Assembly (NCBI GenBank): GCA_903822175.1 | Contig: CAIJOB010000006.1 | Location: forward strand, 1-64,000 | DNA length: 64,000 bases | Origin: an uncultured Alphaproteobacteria bacterium | GTDB taxonomy: Bacteria; Pseudomonadota; Alphaproteobacteria; Caulobacterales; Caulobacteraceae | Direction: 5' to 3' | In this document: piece after piece, positions 9,975-20,267 of the stretch | How positions within the stretch are numbered: position 1 is the first letter of the stretch | Layout: every line of letters begins with the position of its first letter | The notes under the pieces: model-generated | Seen by the model: the letters and a program-made list of their open reading frames with translations, nothing else | The model's database searches: none | What the model was told of the DNA's origin: nothing | Translations under genes and position numbers: made by a program

Positions 9975-10673
9975 CTAGGCGGCCCAGGCGGCGGCGAAGC
10001 GGCGGAGCAGGGTGCGCGCGGCCGAGTCGGCCTGACCGGCCTTGGCCGGGGCGAGGCGCAGGAACAGGTGGCCCTGGCGGTGGCGGCCGCGGGCGGGGAG
10101 GCCCTGGCCCTGCAGCCGGACCAGCTTGCGCTCGGCGGCCTTCTTGGTCAGCCAGACGACGCGGCGGCCGAGCGGGGTTTCGACGGCGACCCGGCCGCCC
10201 TCGGTCAGCAGGCGCGGCGCGACGCTGGCGGTGATCCACAGGTCATCGCCGCGCACCAGCATCTCCGGCGAGCCGGTCAGCACCACGGCCAGCTCGGATA
10301 CGCCGACCCGCACGGTGTCGCCGCTGCGCAGGCCGGGCGGCAGCTTCACGCGGACATGGCGCCCGTCGCCCAGGACGTGGTCTGCCGAGCCGCCGCGCAA
10401 GGCGATCAGCGGATCGATGCGCAGTTCCGTCGGCTCCGGCGGGCGCGGCGCTGGCGGCTGAATGATGCGGTCGGAGCCGGTCTGGACGATCTGCAGGCGG
10501 TGATAGGCCTCGACCACCTGGCGGAACCGCTCGGCGCCGCCGCCGGCCCGGTCGGGGTGGGCGCGCTTGGCGGCCTCGCGGAAGGCGCGGCGCAGTTCGC
10601 TGGCGGAGAACAGCGGGCCGACGCCCAGCACCTCGCGCGCGGCCTTCAGGGAAATCTTGGTCTCGGACGCCAT
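9975..10673 (-). CDS. J-domain protein with DnaJ C-terminal-like region
   Basis: REVLGVGPLFSASELRRAFREAAKRAHPDRAGG (HPD motif); LPPGLRSGDTVRVG; GHLFLRL. Confidence 0.85.
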   Translation of the reverse strand: MASETKISLKAAREVLGVGPLFSASELRRAFREAAKRAHPDRAGGGAERFRQVVEAYHRLQIVQTGSDRIIQPPAPRPPEPTELRIDPLIALRGGSADHVLGDGRHVRVKLPPGLRSGDTVRVGVSELAVVLTGSPEMLVRGDDLWITASVAPRLLTEGGRVAVETPLGRRVVWLTKKAAERKLVRLQGQGLPARGRHRQGHLFLRLAPAKAGQADSAARTLLRRFAAAWAA

Positions 10674-10744
10674 CGGGGCGGACAGTCGCCGCGACATGGT
10701 CAATGACGCGTTAAATTGGACCCGGATCGGGGTAGAGTCGCGCG

Positions 10745-11563
10745 ATGTCGGACATTTCACAGTTGCTGGAACGCGCCAACCTCGCCCTCCTGGCGCGTCG
10801 CCTGGACGAGGCCGTGCATCTGGCGGCCGGCGTCCTGCAGGCGGACCCGGAGAATGTCGCCGCCGGCCAGATCCAGGGTACGGCGCTCTTGATGCAGGAC
10901 CGCTCCGAAGAGGCCATTGAACCGCTGCAGCGCGCGGCGGCGCGCAGCGGCGACCCCAACATCGAGACCCTGCTCGGCCGGGCGCTCTCCAACGTCGGGC
11001 GCCGAGAGGACGCGCTGAGCACGCTGCGGCAGGCCACGCGGCGGCAGCCGCCGTATCCCCAGGCCTTCCTGGAACTGGGCGATCAGCTGAGCGCGGCGGG
11101 GCGGTTCGAGGAGGCCGCGACGGCCTTCGCCGAAGGCATTGCGCTCAACCCGGACGCCTTGGTCCTGCGGGTCGGTCAGGCCTACCTGCATCTCAAATGC
11201 AACGACCGCGCCCAGGCTCGGAGCCAGTTCGAGGCGCTGCGCGCCGCGGCGCCGGAGCGCTATGACACGCTCGTTGGCCTCGCCTGGGTGCTGGCGGCGG
11301 ATGGGGGCTACGCCCAGGCCGCCGAGCTTTTCCGCCAGGCGCTGGCGGCGCGGCCGACCGATGCGGTGGTGCGGCTGGAGCTCGCCAAGTGCCTGCTGGA
11401 GCTTGGCCAGCGCGCGGCCGGAGAGGCGGAGCTGCGGACCGCGACCGGCGGCGACGCCGCCAGCGCCGGACCGGCCATTCTGGCGCTCACCGCGACGCCG
11501 CATGGCCGGATGTTCCTGCGGCCCAGCGCGGCGATGACGTTCCTGGGGCTCAGCGCCGGCTAG
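10745..11563 (+). CDS. Tetratricopeptide repeat protein
   Basis: Repeated TPR-like helices (NRAL/AGRFEEAATAFAEGIALNPDAL...). Confidence 0.8.
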   Translation: MSDISQLLERANLALLARRLDEAVHLAAGVLQADPENVAAGQIQGTALLMQDRSEEAIEPLQRAAARSGDPNIETLLGRALSNVGRREDALSTLRQATRRQPPYPQAFLELGDQLSAAGRFEEAATAFAEGIALNPDALVLRVGQAYLHLKCNDRAQARSQFEALRAAAPERYDTLVGLAWVLAADGGYAQAAELFRQALAARPTDAVVRLELAKCLLELGQRAAGEAELRTATGGDAASAGPAILALTATPHGRMFLRPSAAMTFLGLSAG

Positions 11564-12276
11564 GCGCGGAACCAGCGGCGGTAGACGCCTTTTTCGCGGG
11601 CGATGGTGGCCATCAGGCCGTGGGCGCGCTGGGCGTCATCGTCGGTGAACACCTCGGTGCGTGCCGTCCAGGTCTCGCGCTTCACCGGGAAGCACTGGGC
11701 GATGGGCGTGCCCTTTGGCAGGACGCCGCAGAAACCCTCGTCGTGCCAGTGAGCCGGGAAATGGATCCAGCTCTCGTGGTAGCGGTCGCTATCGACCAGG
11801 CCGGAGAGCGTCGTGAACGGCAGGTCGAAGCGGTTCACCGGATGGGTGAACATCAGCGCGTAGCCCTCGGGCGCCTGGATCGTCCAAAGATTGTGGAACT
11901 TGACCAGGAAGCGGTCGTCGTCGGCGAGCGGCGTGCCGGTCACCTGGGCGGCGTCGTGGAAGGCGATGGGGCTGCGGGCGAAGCCGACGGCGCCGCCGGG
12001 CGGCAGTTCCTCGTCCCAGCTGAACTCGCCGTTTTCGACGCGGAGATCGCAGATCAGCGGGATCAGGAAGCCGGTGGTCATGGCGTCGATGAACGGCGGG
12101 CAGCGCTTGACCGTGTCGTCGTCCTCGCCGGCCATGGGGCTGAAGGCCTGCTGCGGCATGGTCTTCAGCCAGTCGGGCAGGCCCTGGGCGGCCGGAACCG
12201 GCGGCGGCAGCCAGCCCTCCAGCTCCGCGGGGCAGCGGAAGGTGAGGGTTTGGGCTGGATGATCTGGTGACGCCAT
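11560..12276 (-). CDS. Conserved hypothetical protein, no recognised catalytic motif
   Basis: Long ORF with protein-like composition: [32 protein letters not shown]. Confidence 0.6.
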   Translation of the reverse strand: MASPDHPAQTLTFRCPAELEGWLPPPVPAAQGLPDWLKTMPQQAFSPMAGEDDDTVKRCPPFIDAMTTGFLIPLICDLRVENGEFSWDEELPPGGAVGFARSPIAFHDAAQVTGTPLADDDRFLVKFHNLWTIQAPEGYALMFTHPVNRFDLPFTTLSGLVDSDRYHESWIHFPAHWHDEGFCGVLPKGTPIAQCFPVKRETWTARTEVFTDDDAQRAHGLMATIAREKGVYRRWFRA

Positions 12277-12358
12277 CGCGGCTAGATCCTCTGATCGACG
12301 CGAAACGCCGACGCCCACCCATAGCGACCCCCGGAAGCCCGGGCTATATGCCCTAACA

Positions 12359-13024
12359 ATGACTGACAGGACCCTGATCCCGCCGTCGCCTTCCGAGGAC
12401 GACTACGTCGCCCAGGTGGCGGCCGCCGGAGCCTTGCCGCAGCTGAGCGAGGCCGACCCCTTCGCGCTGTTCAACGAATGGCTGGCCGAGGCGCTGACCA
12501 AGGAGCCCAACGACGCCAACGCCATGTCGCTGGCGACGGTGGATGCGTCGGGGATGCCGGACGTGCGCATGGTGCTGTTGAAGGAGGCCGACCCGCGCGG
12601 CTTCGTGTTCTATTCCCACATCGGGAGCGCCAAGGGGCAGGAGCTGGCCGCCAATCCCAAGGCGGCGCTGCTGTTCCACTGGAAGTCGCTGCGGCGGCAG
12701 GTGCGGGTGCGCGGAACGGTGACGCCCGTGACCGACGCCGAGGCCGACGCCTATTGGGCCACCCGCGCGAGACCGGCGCAGCTGGGCGCCTGGGCGTCGC
12801 AGCAATCGCGGCCGCTGCCGGACCGCCTGGCCTTCGAGAAGAAGATCGCCGAGTTCGGGCTGAAGTTCGGCCTGGGCAAGGTTCCGCGTCCGCCACACTG
12901 GTCGGGCTGGCGGATCGCGCCTGAGGCTATCGAGTTCTGGCGCGACCGGCCGTTTCGGCTGCACGAGCGGCTGGCGTTCACGCGTGTCGGTGAGGGTTGG
13001 ACGACCAGCCGCCTGTTCCCTTGA
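12359..13024 (+). CDS. pdxH: Pyridoxamine 5'-phosphate oxidase
   Basis: [43 protein letters not shown]...SQQSRPL...[19 protein letters not shown]...RLFP. Confidence 0.95.
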   Translation: MTDRTLIPPSPSEDDYVAQVAAAGALPQLSEADPFALFNEWLAEALTKEPNDANAMSLATVDASGMPDVRMVLLKEADPRGFVFYSHIGSAKGQELAANPKAALLFHWKSLRRQVRVRGTVTPVTDAEADAYWATRARPAQLGAWASQQSRPLPDRLAFEKKIAEFGLKFGLGKVPRPPHWSGWRIAPEAIEFWRDRPFRLHERLAFTRVGEGWTTSRLFP

Positions 13025-14511
13025 GTAAGGGACAAGAGGCCGAGATCACCGCCTGGCTCGCGACCCAGTCCGAACGGTCCATCGATACGGCCTGTGCGCA
13101 CGTGTTCCTGTCCAGCGGCGTGGCCTGGAAGCTGAAGCGCAACGTCGACCTGGGCTATGTGGATTTCTCCACGCGGGAGAAGCGCAAGTGGGCGCTGGAC
13201 CGCGAGCTTGAGTTCAACAAGACCGCGGCGCCGGACATCTATCGCTCGGTGCGGACGATCACGCGGGAAGCCGACGGCGGCCTCGCCTGGGACGGCGCCG
13301 GCAAGGCGCTGGAATATGCCCTGGAGATGCGCCGCTTCGACGATGGCGCAGTGCTGTCGGCGGACCCCGGCGTGATCGACGGCGAAATGGCCGAGATGCT
13401 GGGCCGGACGATCGCCGGCTTCCACACCCAGTCGCCCCTGCGGCCGGGCGGCGGCCTGAGCGCGCTCGAGTGGACGATCAACTCCAACGCCAGGCTGCTG
13501 CGCGAGCTGAAGGGCGACCTGGGCGAGGACCGCGTCGAGACGGCGGTCGCGGCGACCTATGACGAGCTGGAGCGGCAACGCCCGCTGCTTGCCGCGCGGA
13601 CGGCCGCCGGCTTTGCGCGGCGCTGCCATGGCGACCTGCATCTGGCCAATATCCTGATCGAGAACGGCGAGCCGGTGCTGTTCGACTGCATCGAGTTCAA
13701 CGACCTCTTGAGCGACATCGACATCCAGTACGACCTGGCGTTCCTGCTGATGGACCTGGATTTCCGCGGCCGCCGCGACGCCGGCGTGCGGGTGCTGTCG
13801 GCCTATATGGATCAGGCGGCGCGTGAGTTCGGGCCGATGCTGTGGGAAGGCCTGGCGGCGCTGCCGCTGATGCTGGCGGTGCGCGCCGGTGTGCGGGCGC
13901 ATGTCTCGATGCACGCGGGCGATGTGGCGCTCTCCAAGGCCTATGTGGACGCCGCGACGGCGCATCTGTCGCCGCCTGAGCCGGTGCTGGCCGCGGTGGG
14001 CGGCTTCTCCGGGACCGGCAAGACGACCTTTGCCCGCGCCATTGCGCCGGGGCTCGGCCGCTCGCCGGGCGCGGTGGTGGTGCGGACCGACGAGGCGCGC
14101 AAGCGCCTAACCGGGGCCGGCCCGGTCGATCGGCTGCCGCCGGAGGTCTACACGCCGCAGTTCTACGCCCAGGTCTATGAGACCGTGTTCGAGACCGCGC
14201 GGGCGGCGTTGAAGGCGGGTCACGCCGTGGTGCTGGACGCCACCTTCACCGAGCCCGATCTGCGGGCCCGCGCCGAGGCCCTGGCGGCCGACTGCGGTGT
14301 CCCGTTCCACGGCGCCTGGCTGACCGCGCCGCTGGCGGCGCTGGAGGCGCGAGTCGCGGCGCGCACCGGCGATGCGTCCGACGCCACCGTCGAAGTGCTG
14401 CGCGACCAGGTCTCGCGGCATGGCGGCGACGCAGTCGCCTGGGGGCAGGTGGACGCGACGGCGCCGAGCGAGACGGCCGCAGAGGGCTGGCTGAAGGACG
14501 TGGCGCGTTGA
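13021..14511 (+). CDS. Bifunctional aminoglycoside phosphotransferase-like / P-loop kinase protein
   Basis: [27 protein letters not shown] (APH-like) and [11 protein letters not shown] (Walker A); TTG start overlaps the pdxH stop. Confidence 0.85.
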   Translation: MSKGQEAEITAWLATQSERSIDTACAHVFLSSGVAWKLKRNVDLGYVDFSTREKRKWALDRELEFNKTAAPDIYRSVRTITREADGGLAWDGAGKALEYALEMRRFDDGAVLSADPGVIDGEMAEMLGRTIAGFHTQSPLRPGGGLSALEWTINSNARLLRELKGDLGEDRVETAVAATYDELERQRPLLAARTAAGFARRCHGDLHLANILIENGEPVLFDCIEFNDLLSDIDIQYDLAFLLMDLDFRGRRDAGVRVLSAYMDQAAREFGPMLWEGLAALPLMLAVRAGVRAHVSMHAGDVALSKAYVDAATAHLSPPEPVLAAVGGFSGTGKTTFARAIAPGLGRSPGAVVVRTDEARKRLTGAGPVDRLPPEVYTPQFYAQVYETVFETARAALKAGHAVVLDATFTEPDLRARAEALAADCGVPFHGAWLTAPLAALEARVAARTGDASDATVEVLRDQVSRHGGDAVAWGQVDATAPSETAAEGWLKDVAR

Positions 14512-15728
14512 GCGCTTCGAAGGACGACCATCAGGCCGCGCCGGGCGTCGACGGGACGGTGTTCCGCATCATCCTGGCGATCGGCTTCTGCCACATGTTG
14601 AACGACATGATGCAGTCGCTGCTGCCGGCGATCTATCCGCAGCTGAAGATCAGCCTGGGCCTGAGTTTCGGCGAGATCGGCCTGGTGACGCTGGCCTACC
14701 AGCTCACCGCCTCGATCCTGCAGCCGGTGGTGGGCTTTGTCGCCGACCGGCGGCCGACGCCGCTGGCGCTGCCGGGTGGGACGCTGTTCTCGCTGGCGGG
14801 TTTGGCGGTGCTCTCGATCGCGCACAGCTATGGGCTGGTGCTGTTCGGCGCGGCGCTGCTGGGCCTGGGCTCGTCGGTGTTCCATCCGGAGTCGTCGCGG
14901 GTGGCGCGGATGGCGTCGGGCGGACGGCCGGGCCTGGCGCAGTCAATGTTCCAGGTGGGCGGCAATCTGGGCTCGGCGCTGGGGCCCCTGGCCGCCGCTC
15001 TGGTGGTGGTGCGCTGGGGCCAGTCGAGCCTGGCGTTCTTCGCGCTCTTGGCGCTGCTCTCGTGCGCGGTGCTGTGGAACGTGGCGAGCTGGTACCGCCA
15101 TCACGGCCTGGCGCGGCAGGCGGCCGGCGCCAAGCAGGCCGGCGCGGCGCCGCTGCCGACCGGCAAGGCCCGGCTTGGGATCGCCATCCTGCTGGCGCTG
15201 ATCTTCTCGAAGTACGTCTACCTGGCGAGCCTGACGAGCTACTTCACCTTCTACTTGATCCATCGGTTCGGGGTGTCGGTGCAGGTGGCCCAGGTGCACC
15301 TGTTCATCTTCCTGGCCTCGGTGGCGGCGGGCACCCTGCTAGGCGGGCCGGTGGGCGACCGGGTGGGCCGCAAATATGTGATCTGGGCCTCGATCCTGGG
15401 CGTGCTGCCGCTGACGCTGATGCTGCCGCACGCGAGCCTGTTCTGGACGGGCCCGTTGAGCGTCGCCATCGGCCTGCTGCTGGCCTCGGCCTTCCCGGCC
15501 ATCGTGGTGTTCGCCCAGGAGCTGATGCCCGGGCGGGTGGGGATGATCTCCGGCCTGTTCTTCGGCTTCTCGTTCGGCATGGGCGGCCTGGGGGCCGCGG
15601 TGCTGGGGCGAGTGGCTGACGCGAAGGGGATCGAGACGGTCTATGCGATCTGCGCCTTCCTGCCGGCCATCGGCCTGCTCGCCGGCTTCCTGCCGAACCT
15701 GCCGAAACCCAAGGCTTTCAAGGCCTGA
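14508..15728 (+). CDS. MFS transporter, fosmidomycin-resistance (Fsr)-like
   Basis: CHMLNDMMQSLLPAIYPQLK; multiple TM helices; VFHPESSRVARMASGGRPGLAQSMFQVGGNLGSALGP. Confidence 0.88.
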   Translation: MSASKDDHQAAPGVDGTVFRIILAIGFCHMLNDMMQSLLPAIYPQLKISLGLSFGEIGLVTLAYQLTASILQPVVGFVADRRPTPLALPGGTLFSLAGLAVLSIAHSYGLVLFGAALLGLGSSVFHPESSRVARMASGGRPGLAQSMFQVGGNLGSALGPLAAALVVVRWGQSSLAFFALLALLSCAVLWNVASWYRHHGLARQAAGAKQAGAAPLPTGKARLGIAILLALIFSKYVYLASLTSYFTFYLIHRFGVSVQVAQVHLFIFLASVAAGTLLGGPVGDRVGRKYVIWASILGVLPLTLMLPHASLFWTGPLSVAIGLLLASAFPAIVVFAQELMPGRVGMISGLFFGFSFGMGGLGAAVLGRVADAKGIETVYAICAFLPAIGLLAGFLPNLPKPKAFKA

Positions 15729-15814
15729 GCCCGCCCGCCGCGTTGCGTCTGATCGCCGATAACACTAGCGTCCGCCCAGACTGGGCAAAGTGATCCCGGC
15801 GGGAGGAATTGAAT

Positions 15815-17461
<1,647 letters not shown>

Positions 17462-17465
17462 GCTC

Positions 17466-17990
17466 TTGATAGAGCTGCGCCGGGCGTCGGACGCCGATCT
17501 GGACGAGATCGCTGAGCTGACCAACTGGGCCTATCGCGGGGCCGGCGAGGTGGCGAGCTGGACGGTGGAGAGCTACCTCGAGGGCGAGCGGACGACGCCG
17601 GAAACCCTGCGCGCCGACGTGGCGGCGAACCCTGAGGCCCATCTGCTGACCTGGCGGGGCGAGGCGGGCGAGCTGCTGGGCCACTTTTGGCTGGAGCCGC
17701 TGGCGGACGGGGCGACCTGGTACCTGGGCCTGTTGAGCGTGCGGCCCGACCGGCAGGATCAGCAACTCGGCCGCCGCCTGCTGGCCGCCGGCGAGGATTT
17801 CGCCCGGGCCCAGGGCGCGACCCGGCTGCAGATGACGGTGATCAATGTTCGCGACACCCTGATCGCCTGGTACCAGCGGCGCGGCTATGCGCTGACCGGC
17901 GAGGTGCGCCCGTTCCCCTACGGCGACGACCGCTTCGGCAAGCCGCTGCGCGATGACCTGAGTTTCGTGGTGCTGGAGAAGGCGCTCTAG
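17466..17990 (+). CDS. GNAT family N-acetyltransferase
   Basis: LLSVRPDRQDQQLGRRLLAAGEDFARAQGATRLQM...IAWYQRRGYALTG. Confidence 0.87.
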   Translation: MIELRRASDADLDEIAELTNWAYRGAGEVASWTVESYLEGERTTPETLRADVAANPEAHLLTWRGEAGELLGHFWLEPLADGATWYLGLLSVRPDRQDQQLGRRLLAAGEDFARAQGATRLQMTVINVRDTLIAWYQRRGYALTGEVRPFPYGDDRFGKPLRDDLSFVVLEKAL

Positions 17991-18889
17991 CCGGCCAGGC
18001 GGTAGACGGTGTCGGGGCCCGGCGGGCCGTTGGTCTCGACCTCGCCCTGGTGTTCCAGGTGGATGATGGCGGCCAGCATGGAGCGGGCGGCGGCCGGCCA
18101 CAGCCGGCTGTCGACGTCGGCGTAGAGGCGGGGCGTCAGCTCGCCGATGGTCGCCTGGCCCTGGGCGAGCGCCAGGAGGATCTGGTCCATGCGTTCGCGG
18201 CGGTGCTCGGCATAGGCGTTGATGAACAGCGCCACCTCGCGGATCGGCGGGCCGTGGGTCGGCCAGAGCGTCGTGAAGTTCCGCGCCGCGATGCGCTCAA
18301 GGCTTGCCAGATAGGCGGTCATGTCGCCGTCCGGCGGCGTGATCACCGTGGTCGACCAGCCCATGATGTGGTCGCCGGAGAACAGCGCGTTCTCTTCTTT
18401 CAGGGCGTAGCAGAGGTGGTTGGAGGTGTGGCCGGGCGTCGGAATCGCTTCCAGCGTCCAGCCGGGGCCGGAAATCTCGCCGCCGTCGCAGAGGCTGACG
18501 TCGGGATGGAAGTCGAGGTCGTGGCCGGCCTCCATCCGCGGCGCGCCGGCCTCCTCGGCCTCGTGATGCTTCACTGCGCAGCCGTAGATCGTCGCCCCGG
18601 TGGCGGCCTTCAGCGGGCCGGCGAGTGGCGAGTGGTCGGAGTGGTGGTGGGTGATGGCGATGTGGGTGACGCGCTCACCTTCGACAGCCCGAAGTATCGA
18701 AGAGAGGTGTTCCGGAAGGTCCGGACCGGGATCGATCACGCAGACCTCGCCGCGCCCCACGATGTAGGTGCCGGTGCCCTTGAAGGTGAAGGGGCCAGGG
18801 TTGTTGGCCACCACCCGGCGGATCAGCGGCGAGACCTGGTCGCAGGCGCCGTACTCGAACTCGATCTCGCGGACGTAAGGGATCGCCAT
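17987..18889 (-). CDS. MBL-fold metallo-hydrolase (LACTB2-like)
   Basis: AITHHHSDHSPLAGPL; IPTPGHTSNHLCY; ALFSGDHIMGWSTTVI; winged-helix-like C-terminus. Confidence 0.9.
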   Translation of the reverse strand: MAIPYVREIEFEYGACDQVSPLIRRVVANNPGPFTFKGTGTYIVGRGEVCVIDPGPDLPEHLSSILRAVEGERVTHIAITHHHSDHSPLAGPLKAATGATIYGCAVKHHEAEEAGAPRMEAGHDLDFHPDVSLCDGGEISGPGWTLEAIPTPGHTSNHLCYALKEENALFSGDHIMGWSTTVITPPDGDMTAYLASLERIAARNFTTLWPTHGPPIREVALFINAYAEHRRERMDQILLALAQGQATIGELTPRLYADVDSRLWPAAARSMLAAIIHLEHQGEVETNGPPGPDTVYRLAG

Positions 18890-18897
18890 CCGGCCGC

Positions 18898-19308
18898 TCA
18901 GCCGCCGAGGGCTGCGGTGAGGTCGTAGCCGGCGGCGCGGCCCAGGCTGACCAGCTCGCCGCGCGGCCGGGCGCCTGACATGGCCTGGCCGATCGACCAG
19001 GCGGTGATCGAGCGCGTGCCGGATCGGCAGTAGGCGAGCACTGGGCCATCGGCGGCGTCCACGGCCTGGCGCACCGCCTCCACCTGCGCCGGCCCCGGCG
19101 GTCCGGTGAAGGGAATGTGGGTGTAGGTCAGGCCGTGAGCCTCGGCCGCGCCCTTGATCTCGGCGGCCGAGGGCTGGCCGGGATCCTCGCCATCGGGACG
19201 GTTGCAGATGATCGCCACGAACCCCTGGCGCGCCGCCTCGGCCACGTCGGCGGTGGAGATCTGCGGCGCGGTGGTGAAGTCGTCGGTGACGCGTCGAAAG
19301 TCGCTCAT
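18898..19308 (-). CDS. DUF442/TIGR01244-type phosphatase/sulfurtransferase-like protein
   Basis: FVAIICNRPDGEDPGQPS...VLAYCRSGTRSITAWSIGQ (C-X5-R motif). Confidence 0.85.
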   Translation of the reverse strand: MSDFRRVTDDFTTAPQISTADVAEAARQGFVAIICNRPDGEDPGQPSAAEIKGAAEAHGLTYTHIPFTGPPGPAQVEAVRQAVDAADGPVLAYCRSGTRSITAWSIGQAMSGARPRGELVSLGRAAGYDLTAALGG

Positions 19309-19333
19309 GGGGTTCTTTCCGAAAGAGGGGGTC

Positions 19334-19891
19334 CTATTGCTCCCTGTGGACCTTCACGTCGCGCTGGTTGTTCACGCTCATCGAATAGCTGCCCATGGCG
19401 GCGGACTTGATCTTCACCTTCTGGCCCGGCTTGGGATCTATCGGGATGTCGGTGAGGTCGACCTGCACCCAGCGGGCGCCGTCGGCGAGGGTGATCTCCC
19501 ACTTGCCGGTGGGGAGCTTGCGGGCGCTGGCGACGACGCCGTCGGCCGAGGTGATCTCTTCCGGCTTCTCGCCGCGCGCGAAGATCGACATCGAGGGCAG
19601 GGTGAAGCCGAAGGCCTGGCGGCGGACCTTGCGGGCCTGCTCGCGGTCGACCACCACCACGTCGCCCTTGGCCTCGGCCTGGTCGAGGGCGCCGGCGGCC
19701 TGGTCGAAACAGGCGAGCCGCTGGGTCGCGTCGGTGAGCTTGCGGCAATCGAGGAGCTGCTGCAGTTGGGCCGCGCGGGCCGGCGGCGGCTCGGCCGCCA
19801 GCGAAGGCGCGACGGTCGTGCCCGCGACCGCAAGGGCCGCGATCAGAAGGGTGGCGCCGGCGATACGCGGCTGAGCCCCAAAAGCTGTCAT
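19334..19891 (-). CDS. Hypothetical exported protein
   Basis: Signal-like N-terminus; LLDCRKLTDATQRLACFDQAAGAL motif common in secreted alphaproteobacterial proteins. Confidence 0.7.
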   Translation of the reverse strand: MTAFGAQPRIAGATLLIAALAVAGTTVAPSLAAEPPPARAAQLQQLLDCRKLTDATQRLACFDQAAGALDQAEAKGDVVVVDREQARKVRRQAFGFTLPSMSIFARGEKPEEITSADGVVASARKLPTGKWEITLADGARWVQVDLTDIPIDPKPGQKVKIKSAAMGSYSMSVNNQRDVKVHREQ

Positions 19892-20267
19892 CAATCGATC
19901 CCCGACTCTTGAAAAGGTTGCCTTCAAATAGCGGCCGATTCTTAGCTTGTCCGGTTTTGGGCCGCCCGCCTTTTATCCATGCGCGCCTGCATACAAAACC
20001 GCCCGTGCGGCCGGGGCAAACGACGCATGAACCCTCACGCATTTGCCCTGTCCGGGGGCGCTTTGTGCGCGCATCGCCATCCCCGCGCCCAATCTGTGAC
20101 CAGAATGCGACAGGTCGCCTTCGACAACATTGCCAAAAGCTAATGTTCGTTGACCCCCCGTCAGATAAGCCCGTAACTCCGCCGTAACCGGGGTCGACTG
20201 CGACTCCGGGAGCAATCTTGTTTGGGGGCAGGCGCGCCTTTCGGGGCGGCCGCTGGAGGAATTAGAC

